Below, in pieces: positions 44,144 through 52,800 of a stretch of 64,000 nt of DNA (the first letter of the stretch is position 1; the number at the start of each line of letters is the position of its first letter). The position numbers and the translations under genes are program-made. The stretch covers positions 543,754 through 607,753 of the forward strand of contig NZ_FZNX01000001.1 in NCBI RefSeq assembly GCF_900188355.1. The letters are read 5' to 3'. Under the pieces are notes generated by a model. It had not been told where the DNA came from. It did no database searches and worked only from the letters and a program-made list of their open reading frames with translations. This stretch comes from Lutibacter flavus. GTDB taxonomy: Bacteria; Bacteroidota; Bacteroidia; Flavobacteriales; Flavobacteriaceae.

Positions 44144-47100
44144 ATGAACACAAACACCCTAAAAAAATTCGCTCAAGAAGCTCGTAAAAAATTAATATCA
44201 CAAATTGGAGCTAAATTAGAATTGGTTTTAACTTCAGATTCTGCTGAGTTACGTGAAAAAGCATCACAAATAAAAAAATTACAAGAAGCTATTAATGCTT
44301 CTAATAAAGAACAGGTAATTGAAACCGTTGCCTATACGTGGTTTAACCGTTTTATGGCATTACGATTTATGGATGCCAACGATTATCAACCTATTGGTAT
44401 TAGAGTGGTGACTCCAAAAGCTGGATATACATTACCAGAAATTTTAGATGAAGCCAAACAAGGAAATATTCCTGATGAATTACCCGTAAACCAACGACAT
44501 ATTTACGATGTGTTGGATGGTAAAATACCAAGTAGCAACTCACAAAACGAAGCTTATAAGGAGTTGTTGATTGGAGCTTGTAACCATTTAAACCAAGTTT
44601 TTCCGTTCTTATTTGAAAAGTTAAGCGATTACACTGAGTTATTATTACCAGATGATTTAATTTCTGAATTCTCCATTGTACAAGTTATTCGAGAAGGAAT
44701 GACAGATGAAGATTGCAAAGAGGTAGAAATTATTGGTTGGTTGTATCAATTTTATATTTCTGAATTAAATGAAGATTTGATTAGTTCTAAAAAAGTATAT
44801 AAAAAGAATGAATTAGCACCAGCATCTCAATTGTTCACGCCTAAGTGGATTGTGCAATATATGGTGGATAATACATTGGGACAACTATGGTCTGAAATTA
44901 ATCCAACTACAAAAGTTACTGATACTCTAGAGTTTTATATAAAACCAGCATATAAAGAGCAACTTTCAACAAGAGAGACTAAAAGTATTGAAGATATCAA
45001 GTTCTTTGAGCCTTGTGTTGGGTCTGGTCATATCTTGTCTTATGCTTTTGATGTGTTTTATAAAATGTATGAAGAACAAGGCTATAACCCAACAGAAATT
45101 TCAGAACTCATTATCACAAAAAACTTGTATGGAGTAGATATTGACCAACGTGCTGCTCAATTGGCTTCCTTTGTGTTATTAATGAAGGGACAACAAAAAC
45201 ATAGGCGTTTCCTTCGTGTCGTAGAAAAGAAAAATATACAACCTAACATTTCTTTCTATCAGGATTTTGAATTTGATAACAATTTTAAAAATGCCACAGC
45301 TTTAGGTTCTTTAATAACTATTGAAACAGAAGAAGCAAAAGCATATAAAGTTGATGGAAATTCACTTTTTGGAGAGCGACAAGCAGAAGTCAAAAAACTA
45401 TATGATTTATTAGGACAACGCTATGATGTGGTAGTAACCAATCCACCATACATTAGTTCTTCTAGAATGGAGGGTGGTTTAAAACAATATGTAGAAGCTA
45501 ACTATCCAGAAACAAAATCCGACCTTTTTGCTGCCTTTATTATACGTTGTATAGAATTATGTGATGAAGATGGCTTCACTGGTTTTGTAACTCCATTTGT
45601 ATGGATGTTTATTAAATCATATGAAAACTTAAGAAGATATTTACTAAATAAAAAGTATCTATCTAGCCTAATAAAACCTTCTTACACCAGTTTCTTTGAG
45701 TCAGCAATAGTACCATTATGTACTTTCGTGGTTAGAAATTCTGTCCAAAAAGGAAAATCTACTTTTTTTGATTTAGGTTATTTAGGTACATTGTCTGAAC
45801 AGCCTATAAGATTAAAAAAGGCTTTTTTAGATGAAAATGACATAAATGTTGATGGGAAAAAAACACAATACATTCAAAACCAGATAGATTTCTTAAGGAT
45901 ACCTGGAAGCCCAATGGGTTACTGGTTAAATGAAAACACAATATCAACTTTTAGCAATAATTTAATTGGAGATATTTCTGAACCGAGACTTGGAATGGCA
46001 ACAGCCGACAATAATCTATTCCTTAGGTTTAATTGGGAGGTTTCAAAAGAAAAAATTGGTTTCAATGAGAAAGACTATAAAGCAAAATGGTTTAATTATG
46101 CCAAGGGAGGAGATTTTAGGAAGTGGTATGGGAATCAGGAATATACTGTTAATTGGAAAAATAAAGGGGAAGATATTAGGAGTTTTACTAATTCTCAAGG
46201 AAAAGTAAGGTCACACAATTATAATATGGATTATATTTTTAAGAAAGGGATAACTTGGTCTGCCTTAACTTCTTCTCAAACGAGCTTTAGAACACTTGAG
46301 AACTCGTTATTTGATAATGCTGGTAGCTCACTATTTGTTAAAAACGAAAAGGATTATTTACCAGTATTAGGCCTATTAAATTCTAATATTATTGAATATT
46401 TATTACCAGTAATTAGTCCTACATTAAATTGTCAACCTGGAACAATTGCAAAATTACCTGGAAAAATTGATGATTTTGGAGCAACTAATTTGGTTATAGA
46501 TTGTATATCTATTGCTAAGGATGAGTACAATTCTAAAGAACTTAGTGTATTATTAAAACAGAACGAACTTATCCGCATCAAAGGTCAAGACCTAGAAGAA
46601 ACCTATGATTTATATCAGCACTATTGGAAAAATAAATTTTCACAATTGCATAAAAATGAAGAAGAACTCAATAGACAATTTATAGGGATTTATGGCTTAC
46701 AGGGTGAAGTTAAACCAGAGGTACCGTTAAAAGATATTACTATACTTAAAGAAGAAACTAAAATTATAAATGGCCAATTAGTTTTTCAAGTAAAAGAAGT
46801 ATTTGCACAGTTTATGAGCTATGCGGTAGGTTGTATGTTTGGGCGTTATAGTTTAGACAAAGATGGTTTAATATTGGCAAACCAAGGTGAAACCTTAGAA
46901 GATTACCTTGAGAAAGTGGGAATTAGTGAAACTGAAGTATCCTTCCTCCCAGATGATGACAATATTATTCCAATACTGGATGATGAATGGTTTGAAGATG
47001 ATATTGTAAACAGGTTTAATGAATTTTTAAAAATCAGTTTTGGCAAAGCCAACTTTGAGAAAAACGTAGCTTATGTAGAAGAATGTTTGGGTAAAGACAT

Positions 47101-47581
47101 CCGCAAATACTTTGTAAAAGACTTTTATGCAGACCATATAAAGCGTTACAAAAAGCGCCCAATTTATTGGATGTTCTCATCACCAAAAGGTTCGTTTAAT
47201 GTGCTTATATATATGCACCGTTATACACAAGACACCTTAAACCAAATATTAAATGGCTATTTAAAAGAATACAGAGAAAAACTAAATACACATATAGATA
47301 ATTTGGACCATTTAATAGAATCTGGAACCTCAGCGGAGCAAACAAAAGCATCTAAAGAAAAAGACAAGCTTAAATTAGTTGTTAATGAGCTACTAGAATA
47401 TGAACGAGATGTGTTGTATCCACTAGCTACAGAACGTATTGCTATAGACCTAGATGATGGTGTATTGGTAAACTATAACAAGTTTGGAGAAGCTATTAAA
47501 AAAGTCGCTGGATTAAATGATAAGACTGCTAAAAAGAAAGTAAGAGCATTTGATTGGATAGATACTAAAGAGATAAGGTAA
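44144..47581 (+). CDS. pglX: BREX adenine methyltransferase PglX
   Basis: 1145 residues, site-specific N6-adenine DNA methylase that marks host DNA in type 1 BREX. It has an N-terminal helical part with YTWFNRFMALRFMD (64-77), the SAM-binding motif I FEPCVGSGH (288-296), the catalytic NPPY at 433-436 (VVVTNPPYISSSR), a target-recognition region in the middle third and a long C-terminal coiled region. The last 24 codons (AGLNDKTAKKKVRAFDWIDT...) are echoed by a diverged fossil copy at 47923-47997, which suggests allele exchange. Confidence 0.95.
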   Translation: MNTNTLKKFAQEARKKLISQIGAKLELVLTSDSAELREKASQIKKLQEAINASNKEQVIETVAYTWFNRFMALRFMDANDYQPIGIRVVTPKAGYTLPEILDEAKQGNIPDELPVNQRHIYDVLDGKIPSSNSQNEAYKELLIGACNHLNQVFPFLFEKLSDYTELLLPDDLISEFSIVQVIREGMTDEDCKEVEIIGWLYQFYISELNEDLISSKKVYKKNELAPASQLFTPKWIVQYMVDNTLGQLWSEINPTTKVTDTLEFYIKPAYKEQLSTRETKSIEDIKFFEPCVGSGHILSYAFDVFYKMYEEQGYNPTEISELIITKNLYGVDIDQRAAQLASFVLLMKGQQKHRRFLRVVEKKNIQPNISFYQDFEFDNNFKNATALGSLITIETEEAKAYKVDGNSLFGERQAEVKKLYDLLGQRYDVVVTNPPYISSSRMEGGLKQYVEANYPETKSDLFAAFIIRCIELCDEDGFTGFVTPFVWMFIKSYENLRRYLLNKKYLSSLIKPSYTSFFESAIVPLCTFVVRNSVQKGKSTFFDLGYLGTLSEQPIRLKKAFLDENDINVDGKKTQYIQNQIDFLRIPGSPMGYWLNENTISTFSNNLIGDISEPRLGMATADNNLFLRFNWEVSKEKIGFNEKDYKAKWFNYAKGGDFRKWYGNQEYTVNWKNKGEDIRSFTNSQGKVRSHNYNMDYIFKKGITWSALTSSQTSFRTLENSLFDNAGSSLFVKNEKDYLPVLGLLNSNIIEYLLPVISPTLNCQPGTIAKLPGKIDDFGATNLVIDCISIAKDEYNSKELSVLLKQNELIRIKGQDLEETYDLYQHYWKNKFSQLHKNEEELNRQFIGIYGLQGEVKPEVPLKDITILKEETKIINGQLVFQVKEVFAQFMSYAVGCMFGRYSLDKDGLILANQGETLEDYLEKVGISETEVSFLPDDDNIIPILDDEWFEDDIVNRFNEFLKISFGKANFEKNVAYVEECLGKDIRKYFVKDFYADHIKRYKKRPIYWMFSSPKGSFNVLIYMHRYTQDTLNQILNGYLKEYREKLNTHIDNLDHLIESGTSAEQTKASKEKDKLKLVVNELLEYERDVLYPLATERIAIDLDDGVLVNYNKFGEAIKKVAGLNDKTAKKKVRAFDWIDTKEIR

Positions 47582-47605
47582 AAACAACTTTAAATAATAT
47601 GTAAA

Positions 47606-47917
47606 ATGTATAAAAAATCTAAATTTACAATAAGTCTGGATGTTTTGTGTCCAAATTTAAAAGAGCATAAACAGTGTTTCGAGAGACTGTTAAAAAGAAC
47701 AAAAGAGGAAGGATTTAGCTCACTACTTGTTCATCCTAGTTTTCAGGCTGAGCATAATAAAAATGGAAAATACCTAGTGTATATTGAAACTACAAACTTG
47801 TTTTATGCTACTGATGACATAAGTGGATATGTGCGAAGATGTAAAAGTAATGGTATAAAACCTGAAAATATTTGCGCTATAAATAAAAAAGGTGAATATG
47901 CAAATATTACTTTTTAA
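47606..47917 (+). CDS. Unknown 103-residue protein after pglX
   Basis: MYKKSKFTISLDVLCPNL... to GEYANITF. It looks like a small alpha/beta protein: beta-strands (KFTISLDVL, SSLLVHPSF, KYLVYIETTN) and a helix (CFERLLKRTKEEG). No family is recognised. It lies 25 nt after pglX and just before the fossil tail of another pglX, so it came in with, or was trapped by, the exchange of pglX alleles. Confidence 0.65.
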   Translation: MYKKSKFTISLDVLCPNLKEHKQCFERLLKRTKEEGFSSLLVHPSFQAEHNKNGKYLVYIETTNLFYATDDISGYVRRCKSNGIKPENICAINKKGEYANITF

Positions 47918-47922
47918 AAAAT

Positions 47923-47997
47923 GCTGGTTTAATCGATAAAAAAGCCAAAGACAAGGTGAAAAAGTTTGATTAGATAGATACAAGTGAGATAAGATAA
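47923..47997 (+). pseudogene. Fossil tail of a second pglX allele
   Basis: The last 25 codons of a pglX-like gene: it reads AGLIDKKAKDKVKKFD, stop, IDTSEIR, stop, against AGLNDKTAKKKVRAFD-W-IDTKEIR in the intact gene (17 of 24 residues the same; 55 of 75 bases the same). The Trp codon TGG is TAG here. Its final TAA overlaps the ATG of the next gene as TAATG, so that gene was once coupled directly to the lost pglX. Confidence 0.88.
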
Positions 47998-48251
47998 TGG
48001 AAGATATTTTAACAAATAACAGAATTTGTCCCCAACCAATGATTTGGAATGAGTTGTATGAATTAATGTGTGAAGATTTAAAAGTTCACGCTATTCCAAA
48101 ACCATTAATATTAGCGGGTTGGAATTTCTCAAATGATTTAGAGAAATCTATTCGTTTTAGAGAACACCTTAATTTAATTAATTTTGATTCTGACAATAGA
48201 ATTAAAACTTATATTTTGAACATTGAAGAAGAAAATTGGTATAAAGGATAA
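47997..48251 (+). CDS. Unknown 84-residue protein
   Basis: MEDILTNNRICPQPMIWNEL... to EEENWYKG, a small acidic protein with a mixed helix/strand pattern (MIWNELYELMCEDL helix, KPLILAGW strand). No family is recognised. Its ATG overlaps the stop of the fossil pglX tail, so it was probably a coupled downstream partner of the earlier pglX allele. It is followed 17 nt later by the AlkB-like gene. Confidence 0.65.
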   Translation: MEDILTNNRICPQPMIWNELYELMCEDLKVHAIPKPLILAGWNFSNDLEKSIRFREHLNLINFDSDNRIKTYILNIEEENWYKG

Positions 48252-48268
48252 AAAACTAAGTTAGAATA

Positions 48269-48883
48269 ATGGAACAACTAGATATGTTTGCCCCAGCTCC
48301 AGATTATAATAAAACCATTAAAATAAATAATGGTGAGTACATCTATATCCCGAATTTTTATGGAAGGATTATGGCCAATTATTACCTTCAACAATTTACA
48401 AATACCATTGAATGGAAACAGGAGTCAATGAATATGTACGGAAAACAAATTCCATTTCCAAGGCTAACTGCTTGGTATGGTGAAAATGATAAGCCTTATA
48501 GTTTTTCAGGCATAACATTACAACCTCATCCTTGGACAAAAGAGCTAATTGAGATTAAAGATAAAATTGACCATAAAGCTCAAGTGAAATTTAATTCTGT
48601 ATTGTTGAATAGATATAGAAATGGAAATGATTCAATTTCTTGGCATACTGATGCAGAAAAAGAGCTTGGTAAAAATCCAGTGATTGCTTCTGTAAATTTT
48701 GGAGCTGAACGGAAATTTCAATTAAAACATATGCATACAGATGAAAAAATTGAGCTAAATTTAAAGCACGGAAGTTTGTTAATTATGAAAGGTGAATTGC
48801 AACATTTTTGGAAGCATCAGGTGCCAAAAACAAAAATGAAAGTAGAGGAACGTATAAATTTAACATTTAGAGTTATAAAATGA
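48269..48883 (+). CDS. AlkB-like 2OG-Fe(II) dioxygenase
   Basis: A 204-residue protein of the AlkB family, which removes alkyl groups from DNA or RNA bases by oxidation. Iron ligands: His126 and Asp128 in SWHTDAE, and a C-terminal His in QHFWKHQVPK (His183 most likely). The 2-oxoglutarate Arg is in RINLTFR at the end. PRLTAWYGE and YSFSGITLQPHPW resemble the ALKBH2/3-like branch. Its ATGA overlap with the next gene ties it to DUF1848. Inside BREX it might repair or reverse base modifications, on host or phage DNA; that is inference. Confidence 0.88.
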   Translation: MEQLDMFAPAPDYNKTIKINNGEYIYIPNFYGRIMANYYLQQFTNTIEWKQESMNMYGKQIPFPRLTAWYGENDKPYSFSGITLQPHPWTKELIEIKDKIDHKAQVKFNSVLLNRYRNGNDSISWHTDAEKELGKNPVIASVNFGAERKFQLKHMHTDEKIELNLKHGSLLIMKGELQHFWKHQVPKTKMKVEERINLTFRVIK

Positions 48884-49899
48884 TTTGGAAAAAGGTTGAA
48901 ATAAAGAATGATTTAGGAGAGCAAGTAAGTGCTCAAGCTCCAGTAATTGTATCTGCAAGTCGTTCTACAGATATTCCTACTTTTTATGCAGATTGGTTTG
49001 TGGAACGATGGCAAAAAGGCTATGTAAAATGGAAAAACCCTTTTAATGGTGTTTTCTCTTATGTTTCATTTAAAAACACTAGAATAGTTGTGTTTTGGAC
49101 CAAAAACCCAAAGCCAATGATGAAGCACCTCGATTTTCTAAATAAAAATGTTAAGCAGTTTTATTTTCAATACACACTGAATGATTATGATAAAGAAGGA
49201 TACGAAGGAAAAGTGCCAAGTGTTGATACTAGGATAAAATCGTTTATTGAACTTTCAGAAAAAATAGGAAAAGAAAGAGTGATTTGGAGATTTGACCCAA
49301 TGATTTTAACTGATACAATTGACGTAAAAGAACTTTTAAGAAGAGTTAAAAATATTGGAGACCAGCTGAAGAACCATACAAGAAAATTAGTTTTCAGTTT
49401 TGCAGATATTTCAATCTACAGAAAAGTTGAAAACAATCTTAAAAAAGAGAGAATTAATTACGTTGAGTTTACGGAGGAAACGATGCATCAATTTGCAAAA
49501 GGACTTCAGGAATTAAACAAAAACTGGAATCTTGAAATTGCAACTTGTGCAGAAAAAATTCCTTTAGAACAATATGGAATCACTCACAACAAATGTATTG
49601 ATGATGACTTGATGATTGAACTTTATGGCAAAGACAAACAATTAATGGATTTTCTAGGTGTTAAAATTGAAGAACCTACCCTATTTGATGACTCAAGCAA
49701 TATCAAAAAAACCAAGGTAATAAAAGATAAAGGACAAAGAGAATTATGTGGATGCATAATGAGTAAAGACATTGGGCAATACAATACGTGTCCTCACGAA
49801 TGTGTTTACTGCTATGCAAATACATCTAAAGAAATAGCAAGGAAAAATTACCAAACACATATTGAAAATAAATCACTAGATACAATAACAGGATTATAA
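48880..49899 (+). CDS. DUF1848 family protein with C-terminal CX3CX2C
   Basis: 339 residues. The start VIVSASRSTDIPTFYADWF, the segment VVFWTKNPKPM and RVIWRFDPMILT are DUF1848 family marks. A radical-SAM-like cysteine set lies at the C-terminus, not the N-terminus: CPHECVYCYA with C304, C308 and C311. The order suggests a permuted or unusual Fe-S enzyme. It overlaps the AlkB-like gene by 4 nt, which suggests a joint function, possibly in nucleic-acid modification or repair. No reaction is known to me. Confidence 0.85.
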   Translation: MIWKKVEIKNDLGEQVSAQAPVIVSASRSTDIPTFYADWFVERWQKGYVKWKNPFNGVFSYVSFKNTRIVVFWTKNPKPMMKHLDFLNKNVKQFYFQYTLNDYDKEGYEGKVPSVDTRIKSFIELSEKIGKERVIWRFDPMILTDTIDVKELLRRVKNIGDQLKNHTRKLVFSFADISIYRKVENNLKKERINYVEFTEETMHQFAKGLQELNKNWNLEIATCAEKIPLEQYGITHNKCIDDDLMIELYGKDKQLMDFLGVKIEEPTLFDDSSNIKKTKVIKDKGQRELCGCIMSKDIGQYNTCPHECVYCYANTSKEIARKNYQTHIENKSLDTITGL

Positions 49900-49914
49900 A
49901 AAAACTATGAAATT

Positions 49915-50916
49915 ATGGCTTATTATTTTAATTTACCAGCATCAACAGAATTGACAAGAGACCAACAATTAGCAGTAGACGAAACAGAACCAATTGCCCT
50001 TTCAGGAGGGCCAGGCACAGGTAAAACTGTTGTAAATCTTTGGCGCCATATATTCAACTACACAAATGGAACTGCTAGAAGTCTATTATTAACTTACACA
50101 AAAACTTTAGAACATTACTTGAGACAATCTGCCAGCTCTAGAAACATCAATGCATCTAGAAATATTGATAGGACTTACAGATGGACATATGGCAAAAACA
50201 AATCTCATTATGATGAAATAATTATTGATGAAGCCCAAGATGTTGAAATTGACAGATACAATATCATAAAAAGACACTCTGACCAATGCACCTATGGAGC
50301 AGATGAAGCACAAAGTTTGTATGCTGAAAAGAGCTGTTCTGTTCAACAACTAAAACAGCTATTCCCAAATAATGAAGAATATACTCTTGATGTTAATTTT
50401 AGAAATTCACAGGAAATATTATTATTTACAAAGGCAGTGTTTCCAAGTGTATTTATTCCGCAACGCACTATAAATAACGCTGAAGTAACAGGAATAAAAC
50501 CAATCGTTCAAACTGTTGGTTGGGATGAAGATGAAATTATTGCTAATATTGAAGAAATAGTAAAAGCATATGCATCTGACACACATAATATAGGGATACT
50601 AGTTCCAGGGAAAAATCAAGTGACTAAGCTTTATAATGAGCTTGAATCAAGAATTAATTGCTCCAAATATGAAGGTGAAATGTCCGAATTTGAATCTTTT
50701 GAGAACGTACATATTACAACATTTAAATCTGCTAAAGGGGTAGAGTTTGATACTGTAATTATACCTAACTTTGACAGCTACAAGTGGTTTATAGCTAAAA
50801 CTCATAATATTGGGATGAACGATTACTATGTTGCACTTACACGTTCTAAAATAAATTTATTTTTAATTAATAAATTTGATTTAGACGTTAATACTAACAC
50901 GTACGAAACGGAATAA
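49915..50916 (+). CDS. Minimal UvrD-like SF1 helicase
   Basis: 333 residues, about half the size of UvrD. Visible are the Q-like start TRDQQLAVDE (14-23), Walker A GGPGTGKT (31-38), DEAQD (105-109), VNFRNSQEI (motif IV-like), ITTFKSAKGVEFD (motif V region) and YYVALTRSK (motif VI, near 308). The 1B and 2B subdomains appear to be missing or very short. It is followed 2 nt later by the SAP-tailed protein and then the methyltransferase-like gene, which I read as a three-gene cassette inside BREX. Confidence 0.85.
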   Translation: MAYYFNLPASTELTRDQQLAVDETEPIALSGGPGTGKTVVNLWRHIFNYTNGTARSLLLTYTKTLEHYLRQSASSRNINASRNIDRTYRWTYGKNKSHYDEIIIDEAQDVEIDRYNIIKRHSDQCTYGADEAQSLYAEKSCSVQQLKQLFPNNEEYTLDVNFRNSQEILLFTKAVFPSVFIPQRTINNAEVTGIKPIVQTVGWDEDEIIANIEEIVKAYASDTHNIGILVPGKNQVTKLYNELESRINCSKYEGEMSEFESFENVHITTFKSAKGVEFDTVIIPNFDSYKWFIAKTHNIGMNDYYVALTRSKINLFLINKFDLDVNTNTYETE

Positions 50917-50918
50917 AA

Positions 50919-52787
50919 ATGGAAAAAATATATTTACCTATAGCTTCTTTTAATCTTGGACATTACTTTACTAAAGGCTGTATTTGTCCAACAAGATATA
51001 TTTCAAACAGAAATGAAGATATTCAGAATAGATTTGACAATTCACTACTTTTTTGTAGAACAAAATTTACAGATGAGACAAATTGTTCTTTAGAGATAGT
51101 TTTAACTCAAAAAGAATCAAAATCTATTAAAGAAAAAACAACTAATTTTTTTTTATTGGATTTAGTTTTACCTATTAGTAGAGTTAAACGTATTTTCTTT
51201 AAAGATGAAAAACAAAAAGTAAAAACAGTCGCCAATATTAATGACGGAGCAGCTTTTATTCCAGATGAAATTGTAGATGTTGATTTAACTAATGAATATA
51301 GTAAGACAGATGAGATTCTTGCAGTAAAAAATATTAGTGAAAAAAAAGATTGGCAGTCTAAAATTGATTTATATGACAAACTATTAGGTGGCTTTGCTTT
51401 TATGCGATTAGGAGGCGAATCTTGGATGAATTATTCAAAAAATTATTTCCAAACATTCTCTCTTCTCAATAAACTTGTTAAAGAACAACTTTATGTTACT
51501 ACTTTAAATTTTGATAATCCTTATGAATGGTTAATTCTTGACAATAATAAATATGAATCTCTCCGTTCATCTATATATTCTAATGTAGATTATAAAACTG
51601 TTGAAGGTTTTGCCAAAGAAGAAGATATAAATCTAAAAAAAAGATTAGGAATTATTGATTTAGATGGAATTAAATTTAAATCAAAAACATATTTAATAGC
51701 CATTCTCGCAACATACGGGAGTAGTGGTAGAAAAAAAATAGATGATTTTATAACAGATTTAATTAATAACAAATTTTCGGAGCCTCGAAAAGAAGGAATA
51801 TCCCTTATGTTTGGTATTAACTCAGGATATAAAGCATTTAGAAATAAATACAAAACTTCAAAATTTGAAGTAGATGTTAAATTTAAACTTAATAGTCAGT
51901 TAGATTATTACACAATTGAAAGTATCTATCAATATGTTTTTAATAATAAAACAGACAATTATTCATTCTTTTATATAGATAGTTGGTGTCCTAAATCAAA
52001 TGAAAGAGTTAAAATAAAAGAGTATCAAACTTATACGATTTTAGATAAAACTATCATTTACAAAAAAAAAGTTCAAATTGGTTCTTTGGAATATTTGCAA
52101 GAATTATATCAAAGTGTTTCACCAAATAATCTTTTTGAAAGTATCACAAAAATAGTCAATGGTTGGTTACCCGATTTTCTAAAAACAGAGAAAACTAAGG
52201 AAGCAAGTTTATATTTTGAAAGAAATCTTAAAACCAATATAGAAGCTATAGTTAAAGACACCTACAAAAAAGTTAAAGCTGATATTGATAACGATATAAA
52301 ATTAGACAAGGAAAATATTCTATTAGAGAACATTGAACTTAAAAAAAGTATTAAGAAAATTCAAAATAATTATGATGAACTATTAATAACAAATGATAAT
52401 CTTTTAGGTGAATTAAATTCTAGTTCACCCAAAACATTTGTTGATAACACTAAAGAACAAATTGAAGATTCTACATCAGAAACTTTTGATTTACATGTGG
52501 ATAGAGGTTCTAGAGGAGAAGGAGAAGAAAAAAATAATATTGACGATAGTTCCTTCCAAGGAGAAATGAATTTTCCAGTTAATTTATCAGAGAACAAAAA
52601 GACGCCCAATGAATCTGAACATTCTCAAATAGGATTACGTGAAAAAGAACTTTCAGTTATGGGTATCACTAAGCTTAGGAACGAAGCAAAAAAGACAGGA
52701 ATTAAAGCAACTTCTAGGTTTGCAAATAATCCTGTAGATAAAGAACGGTTAGTGAAACTGATTATTGAAAAAGAATCTAACTCTTAA
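50919..52787 (+). CDS. Unknown SAP-tailed protein of the helicase cassette
   Basis: 622 residues, no overall family recognised. The N-terminal ~430 residues are a mixed fold (starts MEKIYLPIASFNLGHYFTKG; includes FMRLGGESWMNYSK near 160). A coiled coil lies at about 430-505, then an acidic linker, then a C-terminal SAP-like motif (MGITKLRNEAKKTGIKATSR, about 580-600, with RLVKLIIEKE) of the kind that binds DNA or protein. It sits 2 nt after the SF1 helicase and 13 nt before the methyltransferase-like ATG, so the three should be made together. Function is unknown. Confidence 0.7.
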   Translation: MEKIYLPIASFNLGHYFTKGCICPTRYISNRNEDIQNRFDNSLLFCRTKFTDETNCSLEIVLTQKESKSIKEKTTNFFLLDLVLPISRVKRIFFKDEKQKVKTVANINDGAAFIPDEIVDVDLTNEYSKTDEILAVKNISEKKDWQSKIDLYDKLLGGFAFMRLGGESWMNYSKNYFQTFSLLNKLVKEQLYVTTLNFDNPYEWLILDNNKYESLRSSIYSNVDYKTVEGFAKEEDINLKKRLGIIDLDGIKFKSKTYLIAILATYGSSGRKKIDDFITDLINNKFSEPRKEGISLMFGINSGYKAFRNKYKTSKFEVDVKFKLNSQLDYYTIESIYQYVFNNKTDNYSFFYIDSWCPKSNERVKIKEYQTYTILDKTIIYKKKVQIGSLEYLQELYQSVSPNNLFESITKIVNGWLPDFLKTEKTKEASLYFERNLKTNIEAIVKDTYKKVKADIDNDIKLDKENILLENIELKKSIKKIQNNYDELLITNDNLLGELNSSSPKTFVDNTKEQIEDSTSETFDLHVDRGSRGEGEEKNNIDDSSFQGEMNFPVNLSENKKTPNESEHSQIGLREKELSVMGITKLRNEAKKTGIKATSRFANNPVDKERLVKLIIEKESNS

Positions 52788-52800
52788 CATTAGTTTAGAT

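Noticed and set aside
47971..47973. In-frame TAG as a recoded codon (pyrrolysine-like) in a functional pglX-like peptide
   Set aside because: Only 25 codons of pglX-like sequence remain with no start; a decayed fossil is the simpler reading.
52765..52800. Longer methyltransferase-like protein starting at TTG 52765
   Set aside because: It would overlap the previous gene by 23 nt and needs a rare start; an ATG at 52801 fits better.
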